DNA of 37,530 nucleotides from assembly GCA_040881685.1 (NCBI GenBank), contig JBBECS010000053.1, positions 1 through 37,530 of the forward strand. Direction: 5' to 3'. The position numbers and the translations under genes are program-made. Every line of letters begins with the position of its first letter. Within the stretch, counting starts at the first letter, position 1. The DNA is from Acidimicrobiia bacterium. Lineage in GTDB: Bacteria > Actinomycetota > Acidimicrobiia > IMCC26256 > PALSA-555. The notes below the pieces were generated by a model, which had not been told where the DNA came from, searched no databases, and worked only from the letters and a program-made list of their open reading frames with translations. This document shows positions 8,463 through 16,628 of the stretch, in pieces.

Positions 8463-9308
8463 TCACACGCGCGCCCCGACGCTGACTCGAATGGTCTCGA
8501 CCTTGGCGCCTCTCTCCGAGCGCGACGCGTCGGGTTCCCCGAGCGTGGGCGACGTGCAGCAGAACAGGGTGTGCCCGCCGTCCCCACCGATCGCACACGC
8601 GATGGCGTGGCGGCCCGGCACGGCGACGACGTCCGTGACCTTGCCGCCTTCGCGCACCCGCACGAAGCGGTCGCTCGCGGGTCCCGAGATCCACACAGCA
8701 TCCTCGTCGTCGATGCAGATGCCATCCGGGTAGTCCATCTCCGGGAGCTCGGCCCAGACGCGTTCGTTCGAGAGCATTCCGTCTTCGGCCAGGTCGAAGC
8801 CGAGTAAGCGCCGACCCGCGCTCTCGGCCACCACGAGCGTGCCCCCGTCGGCGGTGATCACCATGCCGTTGGCCATGCGGAGCGCGTCGGTGGCCTGGCT
8901 CACGGTCCCGTCGGGATCGACGCGCAGGACCGGCGCGCGGCGCAGCTTCGCTCCCGCATGATGGTCGTAGCCGAACTGACTCACGAACGCGTGCCCGAAG
9001 CGATCCACGACCATGTCGTTGATCTCATGTGGGGCGAACGCGGTGCAGTCGGCGTGCTCGACCAACGAGCCGTTCTCGAGCCGCAGCACACGCCGCTCGT
9101 CCATCGCCACGATCAACAACGGACCATCGGGGAGCCAGCCGAGACCCGAAGGTGGTCCGTCGAGCGCGGCCACGACCTCGACGGAACCATCCGTCGAGAC
9201 GCTCAGCACCTCGAAGCCGTGCATGTCACTCACCCAGAGTGCGCCGTCGTGCCACCGCGGCCCTTCGAGGAACGCCCGCCCATCGAGAAGGGTGTCGAGC
9301 TCGGCCAT
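8463..9308 (-). CDS. SMP-30/gluconolactonase/LRE-like beta-propeller hydrolase
   Basis: The 281-residue protein has the six-bladed propeller repeats and conserved metal ligands of the SMP-30 family: Glu15 in FLEGPRW, Asn/Asp in HEINDMVVDRFG, Asn in MANGMVITADGG and Asp in MDYPDGICID. Family enzymes hydrolyse lactones or esters with a divalent metal. There is no signal peptide, so it is cytoplasmic. The ATG at 9308 is chosen since the longer reading upstream is antisense to the L,D-transpeptidase. It begins 7 nt after the transpeptidase stop, so the two could share a transcript. Confidence 0.87.
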   Translation of the reverse strand: MAELDTLLDGRAFLEGPRWHDGALWVSDMHGFEVLSVSTDGSVEVVAALDGPPSGLGWLPDGPLLIVAMDERRVLRLENGSLVEHADCTAFAPHEINDMVVDRFGHAFVSQFGYDHHAGAKLRRAPVLRVDPDGTVSQATDALRMANGMVITADGGTLVVAESAGRRLLGFDLAEDGMLSNERVWAELPEMDYPDGICIDDEDAVWISGPASDRFVRVREGGKVTDVVAVPGRHAIACAIGGDGGHTLFCCTSPTLGEPDASRSERGAKVETIRVSVGARV

Positions 9309-9315
9309 TGCTCGC

Positions 9316-10215
9316 CTAGATCGGTGTGGAGGAGATGATCTGCTCACCGTCGCTGCCACCGTCGACATAGACGGCATCGCCCTCGTGCACGAGCGTGTGG
9401 AAGTACTCGGAGATGTGCATCGGGATGCGCGAACATCCATGCGACGCGGGCTCGACCGGCACGTCCTCGTAGCCGTGGATCGCGCGACCCTTGAAGAAGT
9501 AGTAGGGGTTGTACAGCGACCCGAGGTCGCCGTTCTGCCAGCCGTCGTAGAAGAAGTAGTAGGCGTACCGACCGTTCGGGGTGGTCGCGACCTCGCAGAT
9601 CCGCTGGGTCGGCGCACGCTTGGGCGTGATGTAGCAGAACTCCTCACCGCTGGCGGTCGACGTCGTCGTGATGAGCCGCACCTGGTAGTTCTCGTACAGG
9701 GTGATCACCTGCTTGGTGATGTCGATCTCGGTACGGTTGGGTTCGGCGGTGGAGTGCAGCGGCGCCGGGTATTGGAATGTCTCGAGGAACGTGCCCTCCG
9801 CAGGGTTGAGTCGGCCGACGCGCGGGAGCCCGGCAAGCTTTTCCACCGCTTGCAGCGCGTACACGGTGGCCTGGTCGACGCGGCCGTCCACGGCGCCGGG
9901 GTCGAAGTGCAGTTGGAGCATGCGCTGCTCGTAGGCCTGGATCCGCGCGTCGCTGCCGCCGATGCCCCAGCCGGTGAACGGCACGGTGGGCAGGTCGACG
10001 GCCGCCTCCTGCCTGAGCACGGTCGGGTTGGTCGTGGTCGTGGTGGGCGGCACCGTGGTGGTTGTCGGCGCGAGCGTGGTCGGCGTCCTCTCGGTCGAGG
10101 CAGCGTGATCGTCGTCATCGCGCAACGCCGCGCCCGCCACCACGACGCCGGCCATCGCGGCGAACGCCACGACAAGGCTGAGGACGACGCGCAGGGGGAA
10201 CAGCTTCTGGATCAC
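9316..10215 (-). CDS. Membrane-anchored L,D-transpeptidase with peptidoglycan-binding-like domain
   Basis: Cell-wall cross-linking enzyme of the YkuD family. Residues 8-31 form an N-terminal signal anchor; 41-64 is a Thr/Pro-rich wall-spanning linker; about 88-130 is a peptidoglycan-binding-1-like helix bundle (IQAYEQRMLQLHFDPGAVDGRVDQ, split here from DQATVYALQAV). The catalytic domain carries His247-Gly and Ser258-His-Gly-Cys261-Ser-Arg263, the active-site motif with nucleophile Cys261. Two further Cys (194, 207) may form a disulfide. The GTG start at 10215 has TACCAT 9 nt upstream, consistent with a leaderless mRNA diverging from the flavin oxidoreductase gene. Confidence 0.9.
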   Translation of the reverse strand: MIQKLFPLRVVLSLVVAFAAMAGVVVAGAALRDDDDHAASTERTPTTLAPTTTTVPPTTTTTNPTVLRQEAAVDLPTVPFTGWGIGGSDARIQAYEQRMLQLHFDPGAVDGRVDQATVYALQAVEKLAGLPRVGRLNPAEGTFLETFQYPAPLHSTAEPNRTEIDITKQVITLYENYQVRLITTTSTASGEEFCYITPKRAPTQRICEVATTPNGRYAYYFFYDGWQNGDLGSLYNPYYFFKGRAIHGYEDVPVEPASHGCSRIPMHISEYFHTLVHEGDAVYVDGGSDGEQIISSTPI

Positions 10216-10224
10216 GGACTGCTC

Positions 10225-10230
10225 ATGGTA
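10225..10230 (-). promoter_or_regulatory. Putative -10 (TACCAT) of the L,D-transpeptidase gene
   Basis: Read on the minus strand, TACCAT ends 9 nt before the GTG at 10215. It lies within the 47-nt divergent intergenic region, back to back with the -10 of the opposite gene. Confidence 0.4.
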
Positions 10231-10248
10231 CCGGTGGCGTTCTCCGCG

Positions 10249-10254
10249 TAGGTT
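10249..10254 (+). promoter_or_regulatory. Putative -10 (TAGGTT) of the LLM oxidoreductase gene
   Basis: TAGGTT ends 8 nt before the GTG at 10263, again a leaderless arrangement. Confidence 0.4.
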
Positions 10255-10262
10255 GCGTCCCG

Positions 10263-11429
10263 GTGCGCTTCTTCTCGTTCCACCTCATGCCGTACATCGG
10301 GTTGGACCCCGCCTACGACGGGCCGGCGTGGGTCACCTGCCCCAACGCGCTCTACGACCCCAAGATCGGGAGTGATCTCTACAACCGGTACCTCGACGAG
10401 CTGGTCCTCGCCGAGGACCTGGATTTCGACGGCGTGTGCGTCAACGAGCACCACCAGAACGCGTACGGCAACATGCCGTCGCCGAACCTGATCGCCGCGG
10501 TCCTCGCCCGACAGACGACGCGCGTGAAGATCGCCGTGGTCGGCAACGCGCTTCCGCTCTACGACCCGCCGACGCGCGTCGCCGAGGAGTTCGCCATGAT
10601 CGACGTGATCAGTGGCGGGCGGCTCATTGCGGGCATGGTCGTCGGCGGAGGTCCTGAGTACTACTCGTTCTCGGTGAACCCGGCGCACGCCCGCGAGCGG
10701 TTCCAAGAGGCGCATGACCTGATCCTCAAGGCGTGGACCACGCCGGGACCGTTCGAATGGGTCAGCAAGCACTACCGCATCCGCTACGTGAACCCGTGGC
10801 CGCGGCCGATCCAGCAACCTCATCCCGAGATCTGGATCCCCGGTGCCGGGTCGCTCGAGACGATGGAGTTCGTCGCGCATCATCGCTACGCGTACATGGG
10901 CATCCCGTACTTCCACCTCGACGTGTTCAAGCGCACGTTCGGGATCTTCCGCGACGCGTGCGAAGCGGAGGGCTACGAAGCCGACCCGCTCCAGGCGGGG
11001 TGGCTGGTGCCGATCTACGTGGCCGAGACCGACGAGCAGGCCCGGCGGGAGTACGAGGAGCACCTCTGGTACTTCGTCAAGCGCCTCCTGCCAGGGATCA
11101 CCATCCAGCCGCCGGGCTACACGTCGGTGCGTTCGCTCGGGAACATCCTCAAGGGCGCGGGCAGCTTCATGCTCAACGTGACGGACTGGCGCGAGATCGT
11201 GGATGGTCGGTACGCGATCGTCGGCTCGCCGGAGACGGTCACCGAGCAGCTCGTCGAGTGCGTCGGCGCGCTCGGTACCGGCAACCTGCTCGGTCTGTTC
11301 CAGCTCGGGAGCCTTCCGGCCGACCTCACGCGCGCGAACCTCACGCTCTTCGCCGAGCAGGTGATGCCCCGATTGCGCGCCGAGTTCCCCGATGGTGCGC
11401 CCGTGCTCCGTACCTCCGCTGCCGCCTGA
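10263..11429 (+). CDS. LLM-class flavin-dependent oxidoreductase
   Basis: The 388-residue protein belongs to the bacterial luciferase-like family (TIM barrel, reduced FMN/F420-dependent oxidation). Evidence is the N-terminal strand RFFSFHLMPYIG, the substrate/flavin motif GVCVNEHHQNAYG near residues 58-70, and DVISGGRLIAGMVVGGG, a classic luciferase-family turn, near 115-131. The substrate is unknown. Its TGA overlaps the ATG of an alpha/beta hydrolase (TGATG). This suggests a two-step route such as oxygenation to an ester or acid derivative and then hydrolysis, which is inference. Confidence 0.88.
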   Translation: MRFFSFHLMPYIGLDPAYDGPAWVTCPNALYDPKIGSDLYNRYLDELVLAEDLDFDGVCVNEHHQNAYGNMPSPNLIAAVLARQTTRVKIAVVGNALPLYDPPTRVAEEFAMIDVISGGRLIAGMVVGGGPEYYSFSVNPAHARERFQEAHDLILKAWTTPGPFEWVSKHYRIRYVNPWPRPIQQPHPEIWIPGAGSLETMEFVAHHRYAYMGIPYFHLDVFKRTFGIFRDACEAEGYEADPLQAGWLVPIYVAETDEQARREYEEHLWYFVKRLLPGITIQPPGYTSVRSLGNILKGAGSFMLNVTDWREIVDGRYAIVGSPETVTEQLVECVGALGTGNLLGLFQLGSLPADLTRANLTLFAEQVMPRLRAEFPDGAPVLRTSAAA

Positions 11430-12244
11430 TGCCCACCGACCTCACCGAGGCACGCGTCGACGCGCCCGTCGGGTCGATCCAGGTGTACCGCGGTGGCGCC
11501 GGTCCGCAGCTCGTGTACCTCCACTCAGCCGGCGGCGAGACGCCGTTCGAGCTCCTGACCGACCTCGCCGATGACTTCGACGTCATCGCGCCCGTGTTCC
11601 CCGGGTTCGGCGAGTCGGAGGGCATCGAGGCGATCGACACGATGGAGGACGCCGTCTTCCATCTGCTCGACCTGTGGGAACGGCTCGAGCTGTCGCAACC
11701 GGTCGTGATGGGCGTGTCGCTCGGCGGTTGGATGGCGCTCGAGCTCTCGACGCGGTACCCCGACCATGCGCGTGCGCTCGTCCTCATCAACGCGGTCGGT
11801 CTCTACCTCGAGGACGCGCCGATCGCCGAGCTGTTCGGCCGGCCTCCGAACGAGCTCGCCGAGATGCTCTTCGCCGATCAGTCGCACCCGATCGCGCAGG
11901 CCATGCACTCGATGGCCGAGTTCGTCGGCGACGTCGGAATCAAGATGGAGATCCCGCTCGAGCTCGTGGTCCCGATGTGGAAGGCGCTCGGCGCGACCGC
12001 ACGCCTCGGATGGGATCCCTATATGCACAGCCCGAAGCTGCGCGGCCGGCTGCGACGGGTCACGTGCCCGGTGCTCGTGGTCGCAGGAGAGCAGGATGGT
12101 TTCGTGCCGATCGAGCACGCGCGCGTGTACGCGGCGGAGCTCCCCGATGCTCGGCTCGAGTTGATGGCCGATGGTGCCCACTGGCTCCACATGGAGCTGC
12201 CGGCCGAGCTCGCTGCGCTGACCCGCGGGTTCCTCGGAGCGTAA
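11429..12244 (+). CDS. Alpha/beta hydrolase
   Basis: The 271-residue protein has a complete catalytic triad: nucleophile Ser97 in GVSLGGWMA, Asp223 in GEQDGFVP and His251 in GAHWLHME. The oxyanion-hole region is near LHSAGGETPF (31-40), and a cap domain spans about residues 128-195. Likely an esterase or C-C hydrolase acting with the preceding flavin enzyme, to which it is translationally coupled. It has no signal peptide. Confidence 0.88.
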   Translation: MPTDLTEARVDAPVGSIQVYRGGAGPQLVYLHSAGGETPFELLTDLADDFDVIAPVFPGFGESEGIEAIDTMEDAVFHLLDLWERLELSQPVVMGVSLGGWMALELSTRYPDHARALVLINAVGLYLEDAPIAELFGRPPNELAEMLFADQSHPIAQAMHSMAEFVGDVGIKMEIPLELVVPMWKALGATARLGWDPYMHSPKLRGRLRRVTCPVLVVAGEQDGFVPIEHARVYAAELPDARLELMADGAHWLHMELPAELAALTRGFLGA

Positions 12245-12261
12245 GCGGCACCCAGATCCAG

Positions 12262-12298
12262 CCGTCAGGCCACCGAGTGCCGGATCGGGCACTGACGG
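12262..12298. terminator. Hairpin region after the alpha/beta hydrolase gene
   Basis: AGTGCC-GGATCG-GGCACT (12276-12293) forms a 6-bp stem. The wider arms CCGTCAG and CTGACGG can pair as an alternative. It sits 30 nt past the hydrolase stop and lacks a U tract, so a terminator role is only likely. Confidence 0.4.
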
Positions 12299-12337
12299 AC
12301 TCACGCCCGCCGAAGTCGGCGAGGTGGCCGGGTTGAG

Positions 12338-12352
12338 GGCGGCGAAGCCGCC
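12338..12352. repeat. GAA-loop hairpin GGCGGC-GAA-GCCGCC
   Basis: A perfect 6-bp stem closed by GAA, the same design as stems at 27908-27920 and 32145-32157. It lies just past the 3' end of the 51-residue minus-strand gene. Confidence 0.4.
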
Positions 12353-12375
12353 GAGAACGGAACGGCTGACGAGCC

Positions 12376-12531
12376 CTACGAGGCGGTGGAGCGAGCTTCT
12401 TCGTCGGCGGCGAGGAGCATGAGGCGCAGGTCGAGGAGAAGGTCGACAATCTCCGAGGCGGCGACGAGGTCGCGGCTGCGGAACTGCTCGAGCGCCTCGT
12501 CGATCCGGCTGGTGAGTGCCTGCTCGTCCAT
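12376..12531 (-). CDS. Small hypothetical protein, 51 residues
   Basis: A short, helix-forming, acidic protein (MDEQALTSRIDEALEQF at the start, then EIVDLLLDLRLMLLAADEE). It has a strong Shine-Dalgarno sequence, GGGAGGAC, 6 nt before the ATG at 12531 and a TACGTT -10 candidate at 12555-12560 on the same strand. The heptad-like Leu/Ile pattern suggests a small coiled coil or helical hairpin. I do not recognise a family. It diverges from the thioredoxin-like gene. Confidence 0.65.
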   Translation of the reverse strand: MDEQALTSRIDEALEQFRSRDLVAASEIVDLLLDLRLMLLAADEEARSTAS

Positions 12532-12623
12532 GGTCCTGTCCTCCCGGTCACTGCAACGTAGCCGCTGCCGGGTTCCTTCCCATGTCACGTTCTTACGCCA
12601 AGGGTGTCGGCACGTTGTACCCG

Positions 12624-12629
12624 TAGGCT
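12624..12629 (+). promoter_or_regulatory. Putative -10 (TAGGCT) of the thioredoxin-like gene
   Basis: TAGGCT ends 8 nt before the ATG at 12638, so the transcript would be leaderless; no Shine-Dalgarno sequence is visible. Confidence 0.4.
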
Positions 12630-12637
12630 GAGAAGCC

Positions 12638-13090
12638 ATGCTCGGCACCGGTGCGGCGGCCCCCACGTTCACGCTGTCGCAGCTCGGCGGCGGTGAGGTG
12701 AGCGATCCGTGGCGTGACGGCCCGCTGGTGCTGGCGTTCTTCAAGACGTCGTGTCCGGTGTGCCGAATGTCGGCGCCGATGATGCAGGCGATGGCCGAGA
12801 GCGGTGCCCGGGTGGTCGCCATCGGCGAGGATCCGCCCGCGGAGCTCGAGGAGTTCGCGGGCGAGGAGGGCCTTGCGGTTCCGATCCTCACTGAGCCCGT
12901 GCCCTATCCGGTGTCGGACGCATACGACCTCGACACGGTGCCGAGCCTCTTTCTCGTCGACCGCGACGGCACGGTGCTCGACACGACCGTGTCGTGGGAT
13001 CGCGTGGGGTGGAACCGGCTGTCGACGGCGGCCGGCGGGGCCGAGGTGTCACACGACGGCGACGGACGCCCACCGCAGCGCCCGGGCTGA
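12638..13090 (+). CDS. Thioredoxin-fold (AhpC/TSA/TlpA-like) protein
   Basis: The 150-residue protein has a redox-active Cys39-Pro-Val-Cys42 in the strand-helix context FFKTSCPVCRM and the cis-Pro region TVPSLFLVDRDG. There is no signal peptide or membrane anchor, unlike secreted TlpA/ResA, so a cytoplasmic thiol-disulfide or peroxide role is likely. The C-terminal 15 residues are a polar Pro/Gly tail. It converges on sufU, and a perfect inverted repeat at the junction may terminate both. Confidence 0.82.
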   Translation: MLGTGAAAPTFTLSQLGGGEVSDPWRDGPLVLAFFKTSCPVCRMSAPMMQAMAESGARVVAIGEDPPAELEEFAGEEGLAVPILTEPVPYPVSDAYDLDTVPSLFLVDRDGTVLDTTVSWDRVGWNRLSTAAGGAEVSHDGDGRPPQRPG

Positions 13091-13107
13091 AGCAGCCGCA
13101 ACGCAGA

Positions 13108-13125
13108 CTGACCCGGTCGGGTCAG
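13108..13125. terminator. Bidirectional hairpin between thioredoxin-like gene and sufU
   Basis: CTGACCC-GGTC-GGGTCAG is a perfect 7-bp stem between the convergent stops at 13090 (plus) and 13122 (minus), and it includes the sufU stop codon. There is no U tract. Confidence 0.5.
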
Positions 13126-13601
13126 GTCGCTTCGTCGAGGCCCTGCTGGAGCGTGTACCAGGCCAACGTCGCGCACTTGATGCGCACCGGGAACTTCACG
13201 ACACCCTGGAGCGCCTCGAGGTCTCCAAGCCGCACGTCGGCGTCGGCACCGTCCCCACCCTCCGTCCCTTCGAGCCCGGTCCCCTCGAGATGCGACTCGT
13301 GGATTGACATCAGGGTCTCGAATGCGCGGACGAGCTGACGGGCCTCGTCGACCGACTTGCCTTTCACGGCCGCGCTCATCATCGAGGTCGACGCCTGACT
13401 GATCGAGCAGCCCTGGCCGGCCGTGCGAACGTCGGTGACGTGACCGTTGTCGAGCTCGAGATAGAGGATCACCTCGTCTCCACACAGCGGGTTGAAGCCC
13501 TCGACCCGGTGTGCTGGCGGCACCGGGAGCTCGCCCCGGTTCCGTGGCGCGCGGTAGTGGTCGAGGATGATCTCCCGGTAGAGGTCTTCGAGGCCGGCCA
13601 T
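13122..13601 (-). CDS. sufU: SufU, zinc-dependent sulfur acceptor for SufS
   Basis: SufU takes persulfide sulfur from SufS for Fe-S assembly and is the Gram-positive counterpart of SufE. The 159-residue protein shows the conserved Cys40 and Asp42 in FNPLCGDE, Cys65 in GQGCSISQAS and Cys143 in KCATLAW, the zinc/sulfur ligands. The insertion at about residues 103-125 that separates SufU from IscU is present but unusually Gly/Asp/Glu-rich. It starts 24 nt after sufS and is the last gene of the sufC2-sufS-sufU unit. No sufT is present downstream. Confidence 0.95.
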   Translation of the reverse strand: MAGLEDLYREIILDHYRAPRNRGELPVPPAHRVEGFNPLCGDEVILYLELDNGHVTDVRTAGQGCSISQASTSMMSAAVKGKSVDEARQLVRAFETLMSIHESHLEGTGLEGTEGGDGADADVRLGDLEALQGVVKFPVRIKCATLAWYTLQQGLDEAT

Positions 13602-13625
13602 CGTCCTTAGTTTCCCATGAGGTTG

Positions 13626-14861
13626 TTAGATCGCGAAGAACCGCTGGGCGGTTGCGAGCGCCTCGATCAGCGCGTCGACGTCGGCCTCGTCGTTGTACAC
13701 GTAGAAGGACGCACGGGTCGTCGCGGGCACACCCAGCACGCGCATCAACGGTTTGGCGCAATGGTGCCCGGCTCGTACGCAGACGCCTGCCTCGTCGACG
13801 ACCTGGGAGATGTCGTGCGCGTGGATGCCCTCGAAGAGGAAGGACACCGCGCCGCCGCGGCCCTCGACGTCGCGCGGCCCGTAGATGGTGAGGTCGTCGC
13901 CGAAGCGCTCCGTGAGGCGATCGAGGGCATAGCCGGTGAGCTGCTTCTCGTGCTCACGCACCGCGTCGAGCCCCAGCGCGGTGAGGTAGTCGACGGCCGC
14001 GCCCAGCCCGATCGCCTCGACGATGGGCATGGTGCCCGCCTCGAACTTCCACGGCACGTCGTTCGGTGTGAAGCCGGTCGTGGTGACGTCGCGGATCATC
14101 TCGCCACCGCCGAGGAACGGCGGCATCGCTTCGAGCAGCTCGGGTCGAGCCCACAACCCACCAATCCCGCTCGGGCCGAGCATCTTGTGGCCGGTGAAGC
14201 CCACGAAGTCGGCGTCCCATTCGGTGACGTCGACCGGGAGATGCGGGACGGCCTGCGCCGCGTCGACGAGCACGAGCGCGCCGGAGGCGTGCGCCGCGGC
14301 CGTGAGGCGCGGGATGTCATTGATGGTGCCGAGCACATTGGAAGCCGCCGACACCGAGAGCAACTTGGCGCCGTCGAGCAGACGGTCGAGATCGTTCAGA
14401 TCCAGGCGGAAGTCGTCGGTGAGCGGGATCCAGCGCAGCTCGACGCCGCGTTCGGTCGCCAGGATGTGCCAGGGGACCACGTTGGCGTGGTGCTCCATCT
14501 CGGTGAGCACGATCGCGTCGCCCTCGCGCAGGTTGGCGCGGGCCCACGTGTACGCGACGAGGTTGATCGCCTCGGTGACATTCTTGGTGAACACGATCTC
14601 GTTGGCTGAGCCGGCATTGAGAAGTCGGGCGACCTTGGCTCGTGCTCCCTCGTATGCCGCAGTGGTCTCTTCCGCGATCGTGTAGACGCCGCGGTGCACG
14701 TTGGCGTAGGACTCGCGGTACGCGCGGTCCATCGCGTCGAGCACTTGGATCGGCTTCTGCGACGAGGACGCCGAGTCGAGGTACACGAGGCGCTTGCCGT
14801 GCACCTGGCGCTTCAGGATCGGGAAGTCGGCCTGGATGCGTGCCACATCGAGCTCTTTCAT
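13626..14861 (-). CDS. sufS: SufS, group II cysteine desulfurase
   Basis: PLP enzyme that removes sulfur from cysteine and hands it to SufU. The 411-residue protein shows the PLP Lys226 in GFTGHKMLGP, PLP-ring Asp200 in VLVDAAQ, His125 in EMEHHAN and the persulfide-forming Cys368 in RAGHHCAKPLM. The length is standard. The ATG at 14861 (MKELDVARIQADFPIL) is the canonical start; an in-frame ATG at 14894 would add 11 basic residues. The gap to sufC2 is 55 nt, and sufU follows after 24 nt. Confidence 0.97.
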   Translation of the reverse strand: MKELDVARIQADFPILKRQVHGKRLVYLDSASSSQKPIQVLDAMDRAYRESYANVHRGVYTIAEETTAAYEGARAKVARLLNAGSANEIVFTKNVTEAINLVAYTWARANLREGDAIVLTEMEHHANVVPWHILATERGVELRWIPLTDDFRLDLNDLDRLLDGAKLLSVSAASNVLGTINDIPRLTAAAHASGALVLVDAAQAVPHLPVDVTEWDADFVGFTGHKMLGPSGIGGLWARPELLEAMPPFLGGGEMIRDVTTTGFTPNDVPWKFEAGTMPIVEAIGLGAAVDYLTALGLDAVREHEKQLTGYALDRLTERFGDDLTIYGPRDVEGRGGAVSFLFEGIHAHDISQVVDEAGVCVRAGHHCAKPLMRVLGVPATTRASFYVYNDEADVDALIEALATAQRFFAI

Positions 14862-14916
14862 GCCTGGTCGCTTCCGCTGCGCCGTCCCGGCCATCCGGCC
14901 ACGGCTCCGCTGCAGC

Positions 14917-15687
<771 letters not shown>

Positions 15688-15695
15688 AAGGCCCG

Positions 15696-15701
15696 ATTGT
15701 A
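15696..15701 (-). promoter_or_regulatory. -10 element (TACAAT) of the sufC2-sufS-sufU operon
   Basis: On the minus strand TACAAT ends 8 nt before the GTG at 15687. A weak TTTCAC lies 17 nt upstream. The operator-like repeat sits between the two. Confidence 0.5.
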
Positions 15702-15706
15702 TTCTC

Positions 15707-15720
15707 CCTATCCGCGTAGT
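15707..15720 (-). promoter_or_regulatory. Putative SufR/Rrf2-type operator in the sufC2 promoter
   Basis: Read on the plus strand, CCTA-TCCGCG-TAGT matches 12 of 14 positions of the repeat over the sufB promoter, and both are followed by G(G)AAA. It lies between the -35 and -10 of the sufC2 operon, a position suited to repression. The likely shared regulator is not encoded in the window. Confidence 0.45.
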
Positions 15721-15827
15721 GAAAACCCCACTCCCGCTCTCGGCCCCGTGGCCCGGGCCGCTTGGGCCCGGCTCGGGCGCCGCCCGATACGTGCGGCGCT
15801 GGTCCTCGCCTCCTACGTTCGATGGCA

Positions 15828-16628
15828 ATGGCCCACGACCGGCACCGCGCTGCGTGGGAGGACTGGGGTCGCGTGGACCCGTTCTGGGCCGTGCTCAGCG
15901 AAGCCGACGCCCGCCATGGCAAATGGGACCACGGTCGGTTCTTCGCCACCGGCATCGACATGGTCGCGACGATGCTCCAGCACGTGTCCAATTACGGCCG
16001 GCCGTCGCCGCGAGGTACTGCGCTCGACTTCGGGTGCGGGCTCGGGCGGATCACGCGTGCCCTGGCGCCGCACTTCGAGCACACGTACGGGCTCGATGTT
16101 GCGTCGACGATGATCGACGAGGCGCGCCGCCTCGATGTCGGGCTGAAGAGCTCGGGGGCCGAGTACCTCTTGCACGATCGGGATGATCTGTCCCAGTTCT
16201 CCGACGGCACGGTCGACTTCCTCTCGTGCTTGCTCGTGCTCCAGCACCTCCCGTCGCGCGAGCTGATCGAGACGTACCTGCGCGAGTTCGTACGCGTACT
16301 GTCACTCGGAGGTGTCGCGGTCGTGCAGCTGCCGGTGCTCGTGCCGAGGGTCGAATCCGGGTCGCGCGTGCGTCGGTGGCTCCAGCTGCGGACCCGCGGC
16401 GCCCGACTGCTGCGGGCGCTCGGCGTCAGCCCCATGTTCCTCTACGAGCGGTTGGGTTGGCGGCCGGAGATGCGGATGTCGGGCATCCCCTACGAGGAGA
16501 CCCTCGCGGTGTTCGAGGCCGCCGGTGGCGACGTGCTCGACACGTCGCCCGAGAGCGTCGATCCCGGGGGCGTGGTGAGCCGGCTCTACTTCGTCGCCCC
16601 GAGCGGCGCGGCCGGCTCAGGCTCCTGA
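15828..16628 (+). CDS. Class I SAM-dependent methyltransferase
   Basis: The 266-residue protein has Rossmann methyltransferase motifs: motif I LDFGCGLGRITRAL, then HTYGLDVASTMIDEAR, SDGTVDFLSCLLVLQHLPS as motif II/post-II and VLSLGGVAVVQLPV as motif III. The substrate is unknown; proximity to glycosyltransferases suggests a sugar or glycolipid. The ATG at 15828 is preferred over 15822 because TACGTT (15813-15818) then lies 9 nt upstream, the spacing seen for other leaderless genes here. Its 3' end overlaps the convergent glycosyltransferase by 12 nt. Confidence 0.85.
   Translation: MAHDRHRAAWEDWGRVDPFWAVLSEADARHGKWDHGRFFATGIDMVATMLQHVSNYGRPSPRGTALDFGCGLGRITRALAPHFEHTYGLDVASTMIDEARRLDVGLKSSGAEYLLHDRDDLSQFSDGTVDFLSCLLVLQHLPSRELIETYLREFVRVLSLGGVAVVQLPVLVPRVESGSRVRRWLQLRTRGARLLRALGVSPMFLYERLGWRPEMRMSGIPYEETLAVFEAAGGDVLDTSPESVDPGGVVSRLYFVAPSGAAGSGS

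Noticed and set aside
15762-15827. Upstream extension of the methyltransferase to the ATG at 15762
   Set aside because: The added residues are Pro/Gly/Arg filler; the family start and the -10 spacing favour 15828.
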